A stretch of 64,000 bases of DNA. Origin: Pseudisothecium myosuroides (taxonomy: Eukaryota > Streptophyta > Bryopsida > Hypnales > Lembophyllaceae). The stretch covers positions 22,320,001-22,384,000 of the forward strand of contig OX637293.1 in NCBI GenBank assembly GCA_951799445.1. The letters run 5' to 3'. Position numbers and translations under genes: made by a program. Positions 24,201 through 34,300 of the stretch are shown here, piece by piece; the first letter of the stretch is position 1; the number at the start of each line of letters is the position of its first letter. Below the pieces are notes generated by a model. That model was not told the origin of the DNA, did no database searches, and saw only the letters and a program-made list of their open reading frames with translations.

Positions 24201-25128
24201 TCTTCTGTCAGTGCAAAGGAGTATTTTCTCTCACGGCCAACTACTACATTTGAGATCTTCCGAATCTCTTCCTGCAATTCCTGAATCTTTTGCTGGCAAC
24301 ATCCTCGGTCACTTGACTCAGGAATGCTTTCGTAGGAAATCAAAGCACTCAATTTATCATTGAGCTGACTATGGTCTCTTTCAGCCACAAGGTAGCGTAA
24401 TTGTCTACCTCTAGCTTCGCTTGGGCATAGAGAACTTTTTGATCGGACAAATTCAGCCGGGCTCTTCTTAACTCACCTTCTTCGGTTTCTTTCAATTGTT
24501 GAAATTCTGAAATACTCGCTCGAACTTCCTCATACACAGATATTCTAGTTGCAAGAACTTCTCTGACACTCTCAATGTCTTGACTTGACCAGTTAGGACT
24601 CATGCTTAGAGAATTAACCGCTTTTGACTTTGATGATCCCAAAGTGCGACCTCTACCTCAAAAAGAAGCTGATCCTTCGATCACTTCACTTTTTGGCGTC
24701 ACTAACGAAGACTTGTTAGCACTGCAGGGATGAGAAACGGAGGCAGGGGTTTGTAGGAGAGAAAAGGACCTTGGTAGGTTGCAATGAGGTTGTCCGAGTC
24801 CTGTAACTTCCTTTCGACTAGCAATGGATGCTTTTTTATTCCTCACCCCGACTCTGTACTTGCGCAAGAAGGCGCCATAGGCAGCCCAATTGAGCTTCAA
24901 ACCCTTGCACTAACCTATCACTCCTCTACAAAACGTAAGAGTAAGCTCTCGGTTCAAAATGTCATCCTCTCCTGTCACATGCTTGTACAATGCAAGAATC
25001 TCGTTGGCCTGTTCACGATCAACATTAGCATTGTACAACCATCCATTCTTATTGTGCTTCGGTCCAAAAAACGAGCATATCTCTGCTATTGAGACACTGT
25101 CTTCATTGAGAGACCGTATGTCTAAACC
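21280..25128 (-). pseudogene. Coiled-coil protein with C-terminal RING finger, degraded
   Basis: Minus-strand trace: 25,128-24,658 (LDIRSLNEDSVSIAEICSFFG, LKLNWAAYGAFLRKYRV); 24,642-24,158 (coiled coil rich in Glu/Gln/Leu, frame change near 24,400); 24,154-23,963; an exon-like piece about 23,870-23,690 (NKCFLPDCEIEFSKEWCAAW, one TGA); then the RING part. 22,074-21,803 ends CYVCNDRPTVIRLE, a 91-bp GT-AG intron follows (21,802-21,712), and 21,711-21,280 begins ACGHSLLCFQCVQGKRACPLC. The joined C-x2-C, CGH, C-x2-C and C-x2-C pattern is a C3HC4 RING as in E3 ubiquitin ligases. In-frame stops occur at 24,910-24,912 (TAG), 24,658-24,660 (TGA) and 24,158-24,160 (TGA). The RING half is intact and could be a separate live gene. 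That all the pieces form one gene is inference from order and strand. Confidence 0.5.
22615..23060. repeat. 40-bp minisatellite with higher-order structure
   Basis: Units of 40 bp with core 'gaatgtagagcaggaat'. Three variants A, B and C can be told apart, in the order A-B-B-B-B-C-A-B-C plus a diverged copy, so an A-B-C block was repeated and B was amplified inside the first block. It lies between exon-like pieces of the minus-strand RING gene, probably in an intron. Confidence 0.85.
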
Positions 25129-26265
25129 CTTCTATTACCAAACCCTCTTGTTCAGCAAGACATTCAACAGTTGGAAACCCCAAAGAGAAAGCCATCTCTG
25201 CATCAAACCCCAACCTCCATCATCTTAGAATCTTTCAAAAGAGAAACAAATTATTATCTATAACATTGCATAAATGTAGTGTACAGTTTGGAGCTTACTT
25301 CAAAAACTGCAGCGAATACATCTACACTTGATTGAGAAGATGCTGCCAGAGCAATGATGCAGTCAAATTCAGGACGAACAGGAAAGGAATGGAATGTAGC
25401 TCATTCATTATGTACAAAAATTAGCGCCAAATGTAGTTCAAACCTTGAGCGGGAAGAAAAATAAGAGAGCTTGAACAAATTTTACAACACGGGAAGATGC
25501 TTGGCGATTCAGTGACCACAACACCGAGAAGGACGGGATAAAGGTCCACAAAAAGAAAGACGAAATCATGCAAAAAGTCAAGAGTTGCAAGTGGGAGTCG
25601 TAAGGAAGATCCCAGCAGCTGCAAGTGCGAGGAAAACTTTGAAGAACCCGCCACCTGCCAGCTATCTATTGGCTCCGACTTTCTTGCATTTTTCGTACCT
25701 TTCCAGGAATTGTGAGTGCAATGCTATTCCTTGGTTCCGGAGTAAGGTACCCCAAGCATGCTTGGACCCAATTGCTAACAAATATACACAATATTGCCCA
25801 CATCCTTGTCTTCACCGCAACCACCCTTTGAACACAAAACTCTATTGGGGTGGCTAATTATGTCTACAACCTTCACACATTAAAGTCACACGCAACAAAC
25901 AATGAGGGAAAGTTGCCTTTGGTGTGGAGAGGCAAGCCTTGAATTCTAATCTCTCAGCAATTGAGATCATTTCTCAATGAGGCGCTAATCAACAACAACG
26001 CAATATTTAAGATGGACGATGTTGGTGGAAGGCTTCAAATTATTTTGTGAACTGATTGACAACAAAAAACTTTTTAGATCAACAATATTTTTCTTAAATC
26101 AACAACATATAGGGGGAGGTCATTTTGGGGGGTATCAAGGTCAATAGTGGAGGATTTATTTAATCGGGAGGTAGGAAGCGGGAGAGAGGAGGGAGAGGGG
26201 GGGAGGCAATGGTGGAGGATTTATTTAATCTGGAGGGAGGAGCGGGGGGCACATAAGTGCTTGCC
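25129..26265. other. Upstream region of the RING gene, no gene recognised
   Basis: Minus-strand short frames (25,421-25,654) resemble leader rather than coding sequence. Around 26,147-26,240 is a G-rich stretch with a direct repeat of 'tggaggatttatttaatc'. Confidence 0.35.
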
Positions 26266-27423
26266 ACTTTTTGCCACATTGTTGGTTGACCATACATTTG
26301 CCCCCATGTATACTAATTGAATAAATTGTGTAGCAACATTTCCTACATTAAGGTATCTCCATCCAATTACATTGAACCTTGAATGGACACTTTTTAAATA
26401 GTAACCCACAATTGCCATGCTTGTCACAACTTTTCAAGAGTAATAAATTAATGGTAGTTGAAATGTTCATTAAAGCAACATATGGTAATTGTGCTTCAAG
26501 GGTGTTCCATTGAAGAATATCCAGTAGCATAATTACGTGAGTAGCTATCCAATGCATTCAACTTAAAAAATTAATAGAATACTATGTGAGAGTTAAAAAA
26601 TTCTAAGGGTTTTTTTTTCTCAAAGAGGGCATTCTAACATTCTCTTCATTGAAAATAAGTCATCAAATGTGCATTTCATGGAATTGGTAGAATTTCACGA
26701 CATTTGTGCATTTTAGTCCGCACGGTTTGAAACCAAAATCTATACCTGTCCTAATTTGGGGCCTGAAACTTTTGTGAAGATGTATGTCACAATTTTTGCA
26801 TTGCCTTGTGTGGAATACCGCCAATTTAAAAATACAGTGACCGTGTACGTCATCATTTGCACCACCTAGTTCCTGGTCGAGGCAGGAAAAACATGCCTTC
26901 TACAGCACCACGTCGACATTGGGTCCAGAGTCCTTACCTACTCCGAGGTGCACATCTTTTGATCGATCCACTTCCCTATCCTCGTCACAAACAATACGGT
27001 ATACGAATCTGTCCTCGTCACAAATCATGTGGTTTGACAAAACGAATCATATCCTCAACAAGTACGCAAATCGACTGTACGATATCACGTGCGAGGTACA
27101 GGCAGCGAATGAGGGCTTCAATCCAGAAATTTTCATACACCAACCAGTTTCTACATCTCGAGAACTTGAGCGTCGCCAGTTACTCGACTAAACCGAAATT
27201 TCGTTAAACTGCTGGTATTCCACCAACTTGGCACTCTTATGTTCAGACCGTGCGTTCTGAAATCTATACCAAACCTAGACTTTAGAGCTAAAGAGCTAAA
27301 GATGGAAAGGAATGGAAAACTGGCGTATGGAATACCGCCCTTTCAACAAAAATTTAGTTCTAATGACGTAAGGGCACGAATTCAAACATTGTGCACTACA
27401 GGCAGGCTGATCTTTGCACATGG

Positions 27424-27530
27424 TCTTTTGACTGTCAGATGACATCGTTTCATGTTTGATGCCATCTGACAGTCAAAAGATGACATCGTTTCATGGTCTT
27501 TTGACTGTCAGATGACATCGTTTCATTGTT
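27424..27530. repeat. Direct and inverted repeat cluster upstream of gene copy 1
   Basis: 'cttttgactgtcagatgacatcgtttcat' phrases occur twice in direct order with a reverse-complement 'ccatctgacagtcaaaag' between them, giving a foldback of about 16-18 bp arms. The U3 gene has only a short trace of it (near 43,865). Confidence 0.75.
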
Positions 27531-27582
27531 TCATGTTTAAAATTTGAGCCTTTGTTTCGAGCTACTTGCAATTCATCATCAC

Positions 27583-27591
27583 TACAAATAG
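27583..27591 (+). promoter_or_regulatory. Mutated TATA position of gene copy 1
   Basis: TACAAATAG stands where gene copy 2 has TATAAAAATAG, in otherwise very similar surroundings. It lies about 390 bp before the ATG. It could still work weakly, or transcription may start elsewhere. Confidence 0.4.
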
Positions 27592-27983
27592 ATGGACTCA
27601 CTCTCTGCCTTCTCATCTGCCTTCTCATCTCTAACTTACTTCAGGTTCGTCTTCCAGATTCTCAGGTGGTGGCGACTCACTACCCTCCTTGAAGTTACTA
27701 ATTACGTTTTTACTCAAAGTCTTCAGTCTTGCCAGTCTGTTTTCCTGTTTTGTGTTTACATCTTATGCATCTACGGCACCTAAGTTGCAATGTATTTTGT
27801 GCTCACAACTTACAAGTTGCTTGTTTACATATGATGTTGACTATCTGATCTGTGCATCGCCCTGATCTGTTCGTTGAGCTTCTGTATGTATATTTTGCCC
27901 ATGGAAGTTCATCGGCTAATATGTGTGATGCATATGTGACTCAGATTGAACGGTCAAGAACGAAGAAGAAGCAATAAACAGCC

Positions 27984-28322
27984 ATGGCAGCATTCGGGAC
28001 CAAGGTGGTCGTCTTGATGATGGTTCTCCCAAGTCTGCTGCTGCTGCAGACTTCTTCAGTGGAGGCCGTGGACATCCTGATTTTTAGCGAAAATGATTGT
28101 TCGGGAACGGTTCAACTTCAGTGCCTCGACGTAGCGGCCAACACATGCTGCGCTTTCAATGGTCGGCCAGCAGTACAAATCGCAAATCTGCTGAGTGGTC
28201 AAACGGGCAATCTCTTCACCGGAGGTGATTGCACAACGCAGATAACACTCGACGACGGGCCAAATGCTGGGGTGTGTTACTATAACACCACCTTCTCTGG
28301 CGCTACATGGGTTTACACTTAA
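27984..28322 (+). CDS. Small secreted six-cysteine protein, copy 1 (112 aa)
   Basis: The start ATG is in a good context (acagccATGG). Residues 1-28 form a signal peptide: a short basic start with K7, a hydrophobic core VVVLMMVLPSLLLL, and probable cleavage after VEA. The mature domain has six cysteines at 39, 47, 55, 56, 83 and 98, including a CC pair, and ends near FSGATW. It is acidic, with one Arg and no Lys after the signal. There is one N-glycosylation sequon at N101. No transmembrane segment follows, so secretion is expected. Paralogue: 44,361-44,702, with all six cysteines at the same positions, an almost identical signal peptide and about 51% identity over the mature part by hand alignment. 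I do not recognise the family. Short cysteine-rich secreted proteins of plant-defence type or fungal type are candidates, untested. AATAAA follows at 28,575. Confidence 0.82.
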   Translation: MAAFGTKVVVLMMVLPSLLLLQTSSVEAVDILIFSENDCSGTVQLQCLDVAANTCCAFNGRPAVQIANLLSGQTGNLFTGGDCTTQITLDDGPNAGVCYYNTTFSGATWVYT

Positions 28323-28522
28323 AATGACTTCGACTCGTAGCCAAGTCCCAATCCGAATTCAAAGGAGTGTGGCTACAGACGACGACGTCGTATATATATC
28401 TAGAGTGGATAGATAAATCTGGAACTGAAGACCAGATTATTATAGCCGTGCAATAGCCGTGCAGAGTTTCTTCCTCTGCAGGGATGTTTTATGCAGATGT
28501 TTTATGATGTGTGATTCTGCTG

Positions 28523-28553
28523 GGTAGGTACCGATCGATATAAAGTACCTACC
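28523..28553. other. 3'-UTR hairpin of gene copy 1
   Basis: A perfect 9-bp stem GGTAGGTAC/GTACCTACC around a 13-base loop, about 200 bases after the stop and just before the AATAAA at 28,575-28,580. It is conserved in copy 2 (44,894-44,924). Confidence 0.6.
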
Positions 28554-28574
28554 AGGTAACAGGATAGAACTCCA

Positions 28575-28580
28575 AATAAA
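28575..28580 (+). terminator. Polyadenylation signal AATAAA, copy 1
   Basis: Canonical AATAAA about 250 bp after the stop codon, conserved at the same place in copy 2. Confidence 0.55.
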
Positions 28581-28942
28581 GACTAAGCTTAATCCCAAAG
28601 GCCACTGCAGTGCCAGTGACCATTGCAGACTTGCTGCAGTCAGTATAATTTACAAATATTGATTTCCAAATGTGTGTTTTCGTTTGAAAGTATTCTTCTC
28701 TGTATGTTGTGACAATCAAGTTCTTGCTTGCCTACTCTCAAAGTCTAAGTTGATCAACCTATTAATTAAAACAATTATATAAGTAACATCTTTCTAGTAT
28801 ATTGTTTATGTATATGACATGGATGACATGGATAAGTCTACAACACTATATCTCACATATAACCAAGAATAATTATCAATAAGTTCAAAAGCAATAATGT
28901 GAGAAGATACCCATAATGGTCTTTGGTACAATTGCAAATTAA

Positions 28943-29821
28943 CCCCTAAGAGACCATTGTTCCTTTGAGGGACAAATTGGATTTTGGTACCTATGGGCTG
29001 AATTTTTGTTGTGATTTTTTGAAACTTTTTTTGAAGATAGAAGAACTGATAAACTTTGTGAGAATATAATTTTTTCACAATTGGTGCCCGGGAACAACAG
29101 TTATGACAATAAGCTCAAAACAAGGGGATGGGGGTAGCCTAAAAGCAAAATTTTTTTTGAAGAATTTTAAAATTTTTTTTTTTTCTTATAGATTATATTT
29201 TTGTCTATTGGGAAAGCTTTTATTCATTACATTTGGATTTTTTATGAGGAAGTTATGGACATTCTTGTTTTTTGGGTAGTTAGAGCATCTTCCTGAAAAA
29301 AATAACTCGTAGGGTTCATTTTTGAATGCAATTTCTGCAATTTTTCAATTTCATTTTTGCATGGTTAAATTTACTTGCTAGAAAAATCTCACCATTGGGA
29401 TTAGTGTGTTTTTATTCCATCTAAAAGATATTAATATTTTAGATTTTCCTTCTATCTCGTACCTACTTCTATTTAACAAGTTTTTTAAGAATGAAATTTA
29501 AGTTTTTTGAATTTTTTTTTCCTGCACTTTCAACTCAATTCTCCACTATAAAGATTTAAAGCTCAAAACTTTGTAGTGCAAAAATTTCAAGTTCAAAGTG
29601 TTCAAAATCAAAAAAAAATTTCAACACTTTAAACGCAAATATCTTTCAATCTGTGCAATCAAAAATTCAAAAAAAAATTCCACACGTTTTTATACTAGTT
29701 AGGTGTAAGATCCTACGGTTAGAAGAGAAAAAAAAACAATTTAAATTTATTTTACTCTTTGCTATAGAAATTGCAGTTTTCAGTGTTTTTTGGCAGAAAA
29801 AAGGCCTCACTCCTTTAGGGA
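28943..29821. mobile_element. TTAA-family DNA transposon, ancient copy shared by U1 and U3
   Basis: TTAA (28,939-28,942) plus CCCCTAAGAGACC on the left; CTCCTTTAGGGA plus TTAA (29,822-29,825) on the right. The same element sits at the same site in U3 (45,315-46,211), so it inserted before the units duplicated. There is no transposase frame. Confidence 0.8.
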
Positions 29822-30402
29822 TTAATAGCATTGCTGAGTTTTCCTTCCTAGAGTTTGTAGGCTATAACTGGATTGTTCAAGACAAAAATCAGTATATGGT
29901 AATTCATAGTCAAAAGTTTTGGCATGTTTCAACTTACCTTAATTTTTTGTCTTGATAAAACCAAGTTGTTAACCTGAATTCTAACAGAATGTATAATTTA
30001 ACATCATTTTGAATAATAGCTGTGAGTGCAGGATGCAAACGCATCATACAAAGTCATGCGAAATGGTTTTACCCCTATAGAAAACACCGGAAATTTTTAT
30101 TTGCCACTCATGATAAATTTTGAAAAATTTGTATTTGAATTTGGAATCAGAGGTTCCAAATTAGCACGAAGAGGTGAAGAACACATGTAGAAAGAGGAGA
30201 AGAACGCAGGACCTTGGTTGGGGGAAGACAGACCTTGGCCGCAAACTTTGTGTTTCTGATAATGCTTAGTGCTTGTCTTGTGCAAGTTTTCAACATCGTG
30301 GGTATGAAGTAGAAATTTCACTAGGGTGGCTGTGAGAGAAATCTGAGAGAAATCTCTATTACTACCAAATGGTATTAGCTTAGTGAGTGCACATCCACCT
30401 AA

Positions 30403-31068
30403 GGGTCGTTGCAAGAAAGAGTAACAGTTTTTGTTCCACTTTGGTTGTTTTCAGCTAGTACTCCAGTACTCATGAGCTTTTATTTTATTTTTAAAAATCT
30501 GAGTCAAAAGTTATTCACAAAAGAAAAAAGCTGAAATTTTGAAGAAAATACATACTTTGATGTTTTAATTTGTAAAAAATAGAAAAACAATTTTAAAAGA
30601 AACTAAAAATAGACAATTTGGGAAGACTTCATGGTGAAGAATTTTCACCAAAAAATTGATCTTGAAACCATCTTAAATGTTCAGAACTGCACGTGCAAGG
30701 GAGCCCTCTTTGCATGGACGTAGAGAACACAAAATAAAATATTTTTAAATTCCCCTCAACAGAAAGATGAGTTCCTACTACGCAAATAGACCATAGAAAT
30801 TTCAGCTCTAAATCATTAAATTTGGAGACTCTATGGTACTCAAAACACCTAAAATGTAAAACGTGACATATTAATTTAATTGATTTTTAAATATAAAATG
30901 ATTTTTTTTTAATTTCCAAAAAATATGAGATATAAATGCACTCAAGATATACATCTCCAATAAAAATTTCAAATTCATGCGAGTCAAGCTTAAGAAGTTA
31001 TTGCAAAAAAAAGATTCGGCACTCCGTTTGTGACAAATACCCAATACCACTGTTTCTTGCAATGACCC
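30403..31068. mobile_element. 4-bp-TSD family element, 666 bp
   Basis: Ends GGGTCGTTGCAAGAAA and TTTCTTGCAATGACCC are inverted repeats. The target duplication CTAA flanks it (30,399-30,402 and 31,069-31,072). The empty site exists in U3 near 46,796-46,805, where CTAA occurs once. The interior matches 36,957-37,688 and 40,707-41,449. Confidence 0.9.
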
Positions 31069-31649
31069 CTAACATAATCTAAATGCAAGAGAGTTCTTAC
31101 AAAAGTGTACCCCCAAAATTCATGGAAAAATAGTTGCTCATGAATTTTGAGCTATTATTTGTTTATGCATTCAAATGTGAAAATAAAAAAACTTCTCAAA
31201 AAATTTAGATTTTTTTGAGTATTTTATTTATAAAATTAAATTTGTATGCATTTAAAAAAAAAATTCTACTCTAAGAAAAGACTTTGATGGAATCTTTTTT
31301 GGATGCTTTTGTAAATGAAACTTTTTAGAAGATAATTATGATGAATTTTCAAATCAAAATTTAATATGGATAATTTTTACAATCAAATTTAGATAAAAGT
31401 TGGCCAAACTAATAATAAAATGGAAGATTTGAAATTCAAAATCTTTACAATAAAATCAATTTTTACTAGTTGAAATTTTATTATGTGGACTATGGTTGAT
31501 GTATAGGTGAAGCGTTCACATTGTTTATTTCATTTTTCATTGTAGTAATGCTATATATTTTTATATTTATTTTTAAAACCTTTATTTTTAACAAATGTGT
31601 GTACTACACTCAAAGTGATCTAGCTTGTATAGAATCTTTGTTCAAGAGT

Positions 31650-34300
31650 TAGTTGGTTGACCGTACCATGCATTTTCCTTCAAGTGCACTAATTGAATTA
31701 ATAGCGTGGTAGTAGAATTTTCTACAATAAGGTATTTCTATCCAAATGTACCACTTTTCAAATTGTTCCATCTATCTTTGAACCTTGAATGGATACCTTT
31801 TCAAGAGCAATTGCCACAACCACCACAATTATTATAATATTTCAAGAGCAACAAATGCTAGTTGAAAGTTCTTTAAAGCAATCGATGGAAGTTGAAGCAT
31901 TTTGTGCTTCAAAAGTAGCCATTAAAGAAAGTCTAGTAGCATGAATAGGTATCCAATGTTTTCAACTTAAAAAACTCATAGATTACAATATTGTGTGAGT
32001 TAAAATTTTTGAACTCTTGAAGAAGGTATTCTAAGAAGTCTTTGCAAGAAACTATTGGCCTTGGACTAGTGGTTTTTTGTTCATAACTTTTGCATTGTAT
32101 GTTTGTTTTCTATGAAATTTGAAATAAAGGTACATGTGGTAGTTGTAGACATTGATAAAAAATTCCAATTTTTAAAAATTACTTTTTCATTTTTAAATTG
32201 CCCCAATTGGATGTCTACCTTAGCCATTTTGGGGGGTTTAAATATTGTTTCTGACTCAAAAATAAAAATTTGAAGGTCAAAATTGGATTACTAAAACTTT
32301 TACTGAAGTTACACAAGCATAGGAAGAGATTTTCTAAAATAATAAAGTGTCCACCTTCCACATGTGGTCAAAGTGCACTAATTTTGCACACATGTAGAGA
32401 ATACAATTTTTTTCCTAAAGATGCAAATTGTTGAGAAGAAGCACCTTCAAGTTAGAAAAAAGAATGTAGTTTATTTTTCTAAATTCTTTTACTATTTTTT
32501 AAAATCAAATTCCAAAGTATTTATTTTCTTGCATTTTCCATCACTCTTTTTTTGTGCATAACATTTAGTGATAAAAAATTTTAGACTTGAATTTTCAACC
32601 ATATATTATTTTGAATGCTTTACAAATTATTCATATTTTGTTTCATTTAAAAAAAATTATTTCAAAAGTCACAATACTCCAATACTGAGGCTGTTTTGAA
32701 CCAAAAACAACAAATATTTCTTACAACTACCCTAACATTCTTTTCATTAAAAATAAATAATCAAACACCAATTTCGTTAAATTGGTGGAATTTCATGACT
32801 TTGAGAGCTTGACGCACTTCACGCTGTGCGGCTCAAATCCAAAATCTGTACCTATCCTAGTTTTTGGCCTGAAATTAGATATTTGTGAATATGTGTATCA
32901 TAATGTTTGCCTTGTGTGTATCATATTGTTTGCCCGAAATTGACCTTATCATCGTTAGCACCACCTAGTTCCAAGATAGCTTAAAGTGAAGTACAGGGCA
33001 GTATTCCTTGCCATTTTCGCACTTTCAGGAACTTGGAATTTAAATCTATATGTGCTCTAGATTGGATAGAGATACAGTATGTCAAAATAATCGAGCCAGA
33101 GCTTGGCAATTCAACCAAATCGACAATTTCACACTTAGCAGATGAAGAACAAATTATTTCGGAGAACAGTCTGTCGGTGGAAAGGCACTGCTGCAAAAGG
33201 AAAATTAATTTGGATCGGCTCTGATGAGTTTGGGTTCTTCATCAAAGCACGACGGTGACCGGAGCATGGTCCGACGGGAACCAGGGCCTTCGTCACAAAT
33301 TTCATGTATGCATTTTCATATGCGATCGAATCACCATTCAGTTGGATAGGGGTCATCACGTGTGAATGAGAGCTACTGTGGAGCTCTCCGATTGTCCACA
33401 ACGAGTCCTGCAGTAAGTAACGATAGACCTCAGATCCCCTTCTGTTGTTCGTGTTGTACGTTAGTTCTTCAGGCCGGGGGTGGAATCACTTGGCCATATT
33501 CGTTAGTTTCAGACGTAGCGGTTTAGGGTTTTACACTTGGGTCTAGCAAAGAAAATAAAAATTTTGAGCACTCTCGTTTGTCAAACTAAGGACCATTAAT
33601 TTCTAAGCTCTAGACTAATCAGAGGGAAAGCTCACAATTTTTTATTTTCTTGGATTGTTGGCCCCATGTGTAAAGCGCCACTTGGTCTGTACAGAATCGG
33701 TCTCCAAAAGAAATATTATGTTGTGTTTCACCTTGTAAGGGTATCAATTAATATCATTGTCATTGTGAGCCTGGTATACATTTTCTGTATATTGATAGAG
33801 AGAATGCCAAGATGAAGCCAATGGATTATAAACTACTATATCTATGAAAACATGATACAAAGTTGGAACGTGCGGAGTTAATATGAAAACAATAGCTTCC
33901 GGTACCATTTCCAAGGTTAGCGTGCTTCTACAGACTGGTGGCGACATACGATGCCAAATAACGTTGCTCACGAGCTCTTTTTGAGCACAATCATGCCCAT
34001 ATATTCAACGAATAAGAAAATCTATATCACGAGGTACAGCGACCAGTTTCTATTTGCAATTCACCATCACTAGAAATAGATGGACTCGCTCTCTGCCTTC
34101 TCATGTCTAATTATATCAGGTTAGTCTTCCAGTTTCTCAGGTGGGGCGACTCACTACCCTCCTTGATCGAATGTACTTACGTTTTGAGTATACAAAATCT
34201 TCAGTCTTGCTAGTCTGTTTCCCTGTTTTGTGTTTACATCTTGTGCATTTAACGGCAAACAAACATATGTACAAACAAACAATCCATCCCCTCCGTTGCA
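31650..34300. repeat. Segmental-repeat unit U2 (gene lost)
   Basis: It starts like U1 and U3 ('ttagttggttgaccgtaccatgcat') and shares the 'accacctagttcc' segment near 32,960. It continues with a GC-richer block at 32,990-33,560 that has a counterpart at 55,925-56,515 in U4, and ends in the promoter/leader remnant 34,040-34,255. No coding part of the secreted-protein gene follows. Confidence 0.7.
34040..34255 (+). pseudogene. Promoter and leader remnant of a third secreted-protein gene
   Basis: It matches the upstream regions of both intact genes: 'atggactcgctctctgccttctcat', then the 'ggttagtcttccagtttctcaggtgg' leader, then 'cttcagtcttgctagtctgtttccctgt'. The TATA position reads TAGAAATAG (34,071-34,079). 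The similarity ends near 34,255 and the sequence then diverges before any ATG-signal-peptide part, so the gene body was lost. Confidence 0.75.

Larger units (their letters stand above)
26270..31650. repeat. Segmental-repeat unit U1 (contains intact secreted-protein gene)
   Basis: Homologous to U3 (42.2-47.4 kb) along its length, from 'acattaaggtatctccatcc' near 26,340 through the gene and its 3' region to the point near 31,650 where the unit start recurs. It differs from U3 by the 666-bp element at 30,403-31,068, which U3 lacks. Confidence 0.75.

Noticed and set aside
15749..24900. Shared LK(L/V)NWAA(Y/F) phrase in the two minus-strand genes, hinting at paralogy
   Set aside because: Surrounding residues do not align convincingly by eye; eight residues are too few. 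A profile comparison would decide.
33135..33401. 88-codon minus-strand frame in the U2 block, with similar DNA at 56.1-56.4 kb
   Set aside because: In the U4 copy the same reading is broken by stops and gaps. The conservation is that of duplicated DNA, not of a protein.
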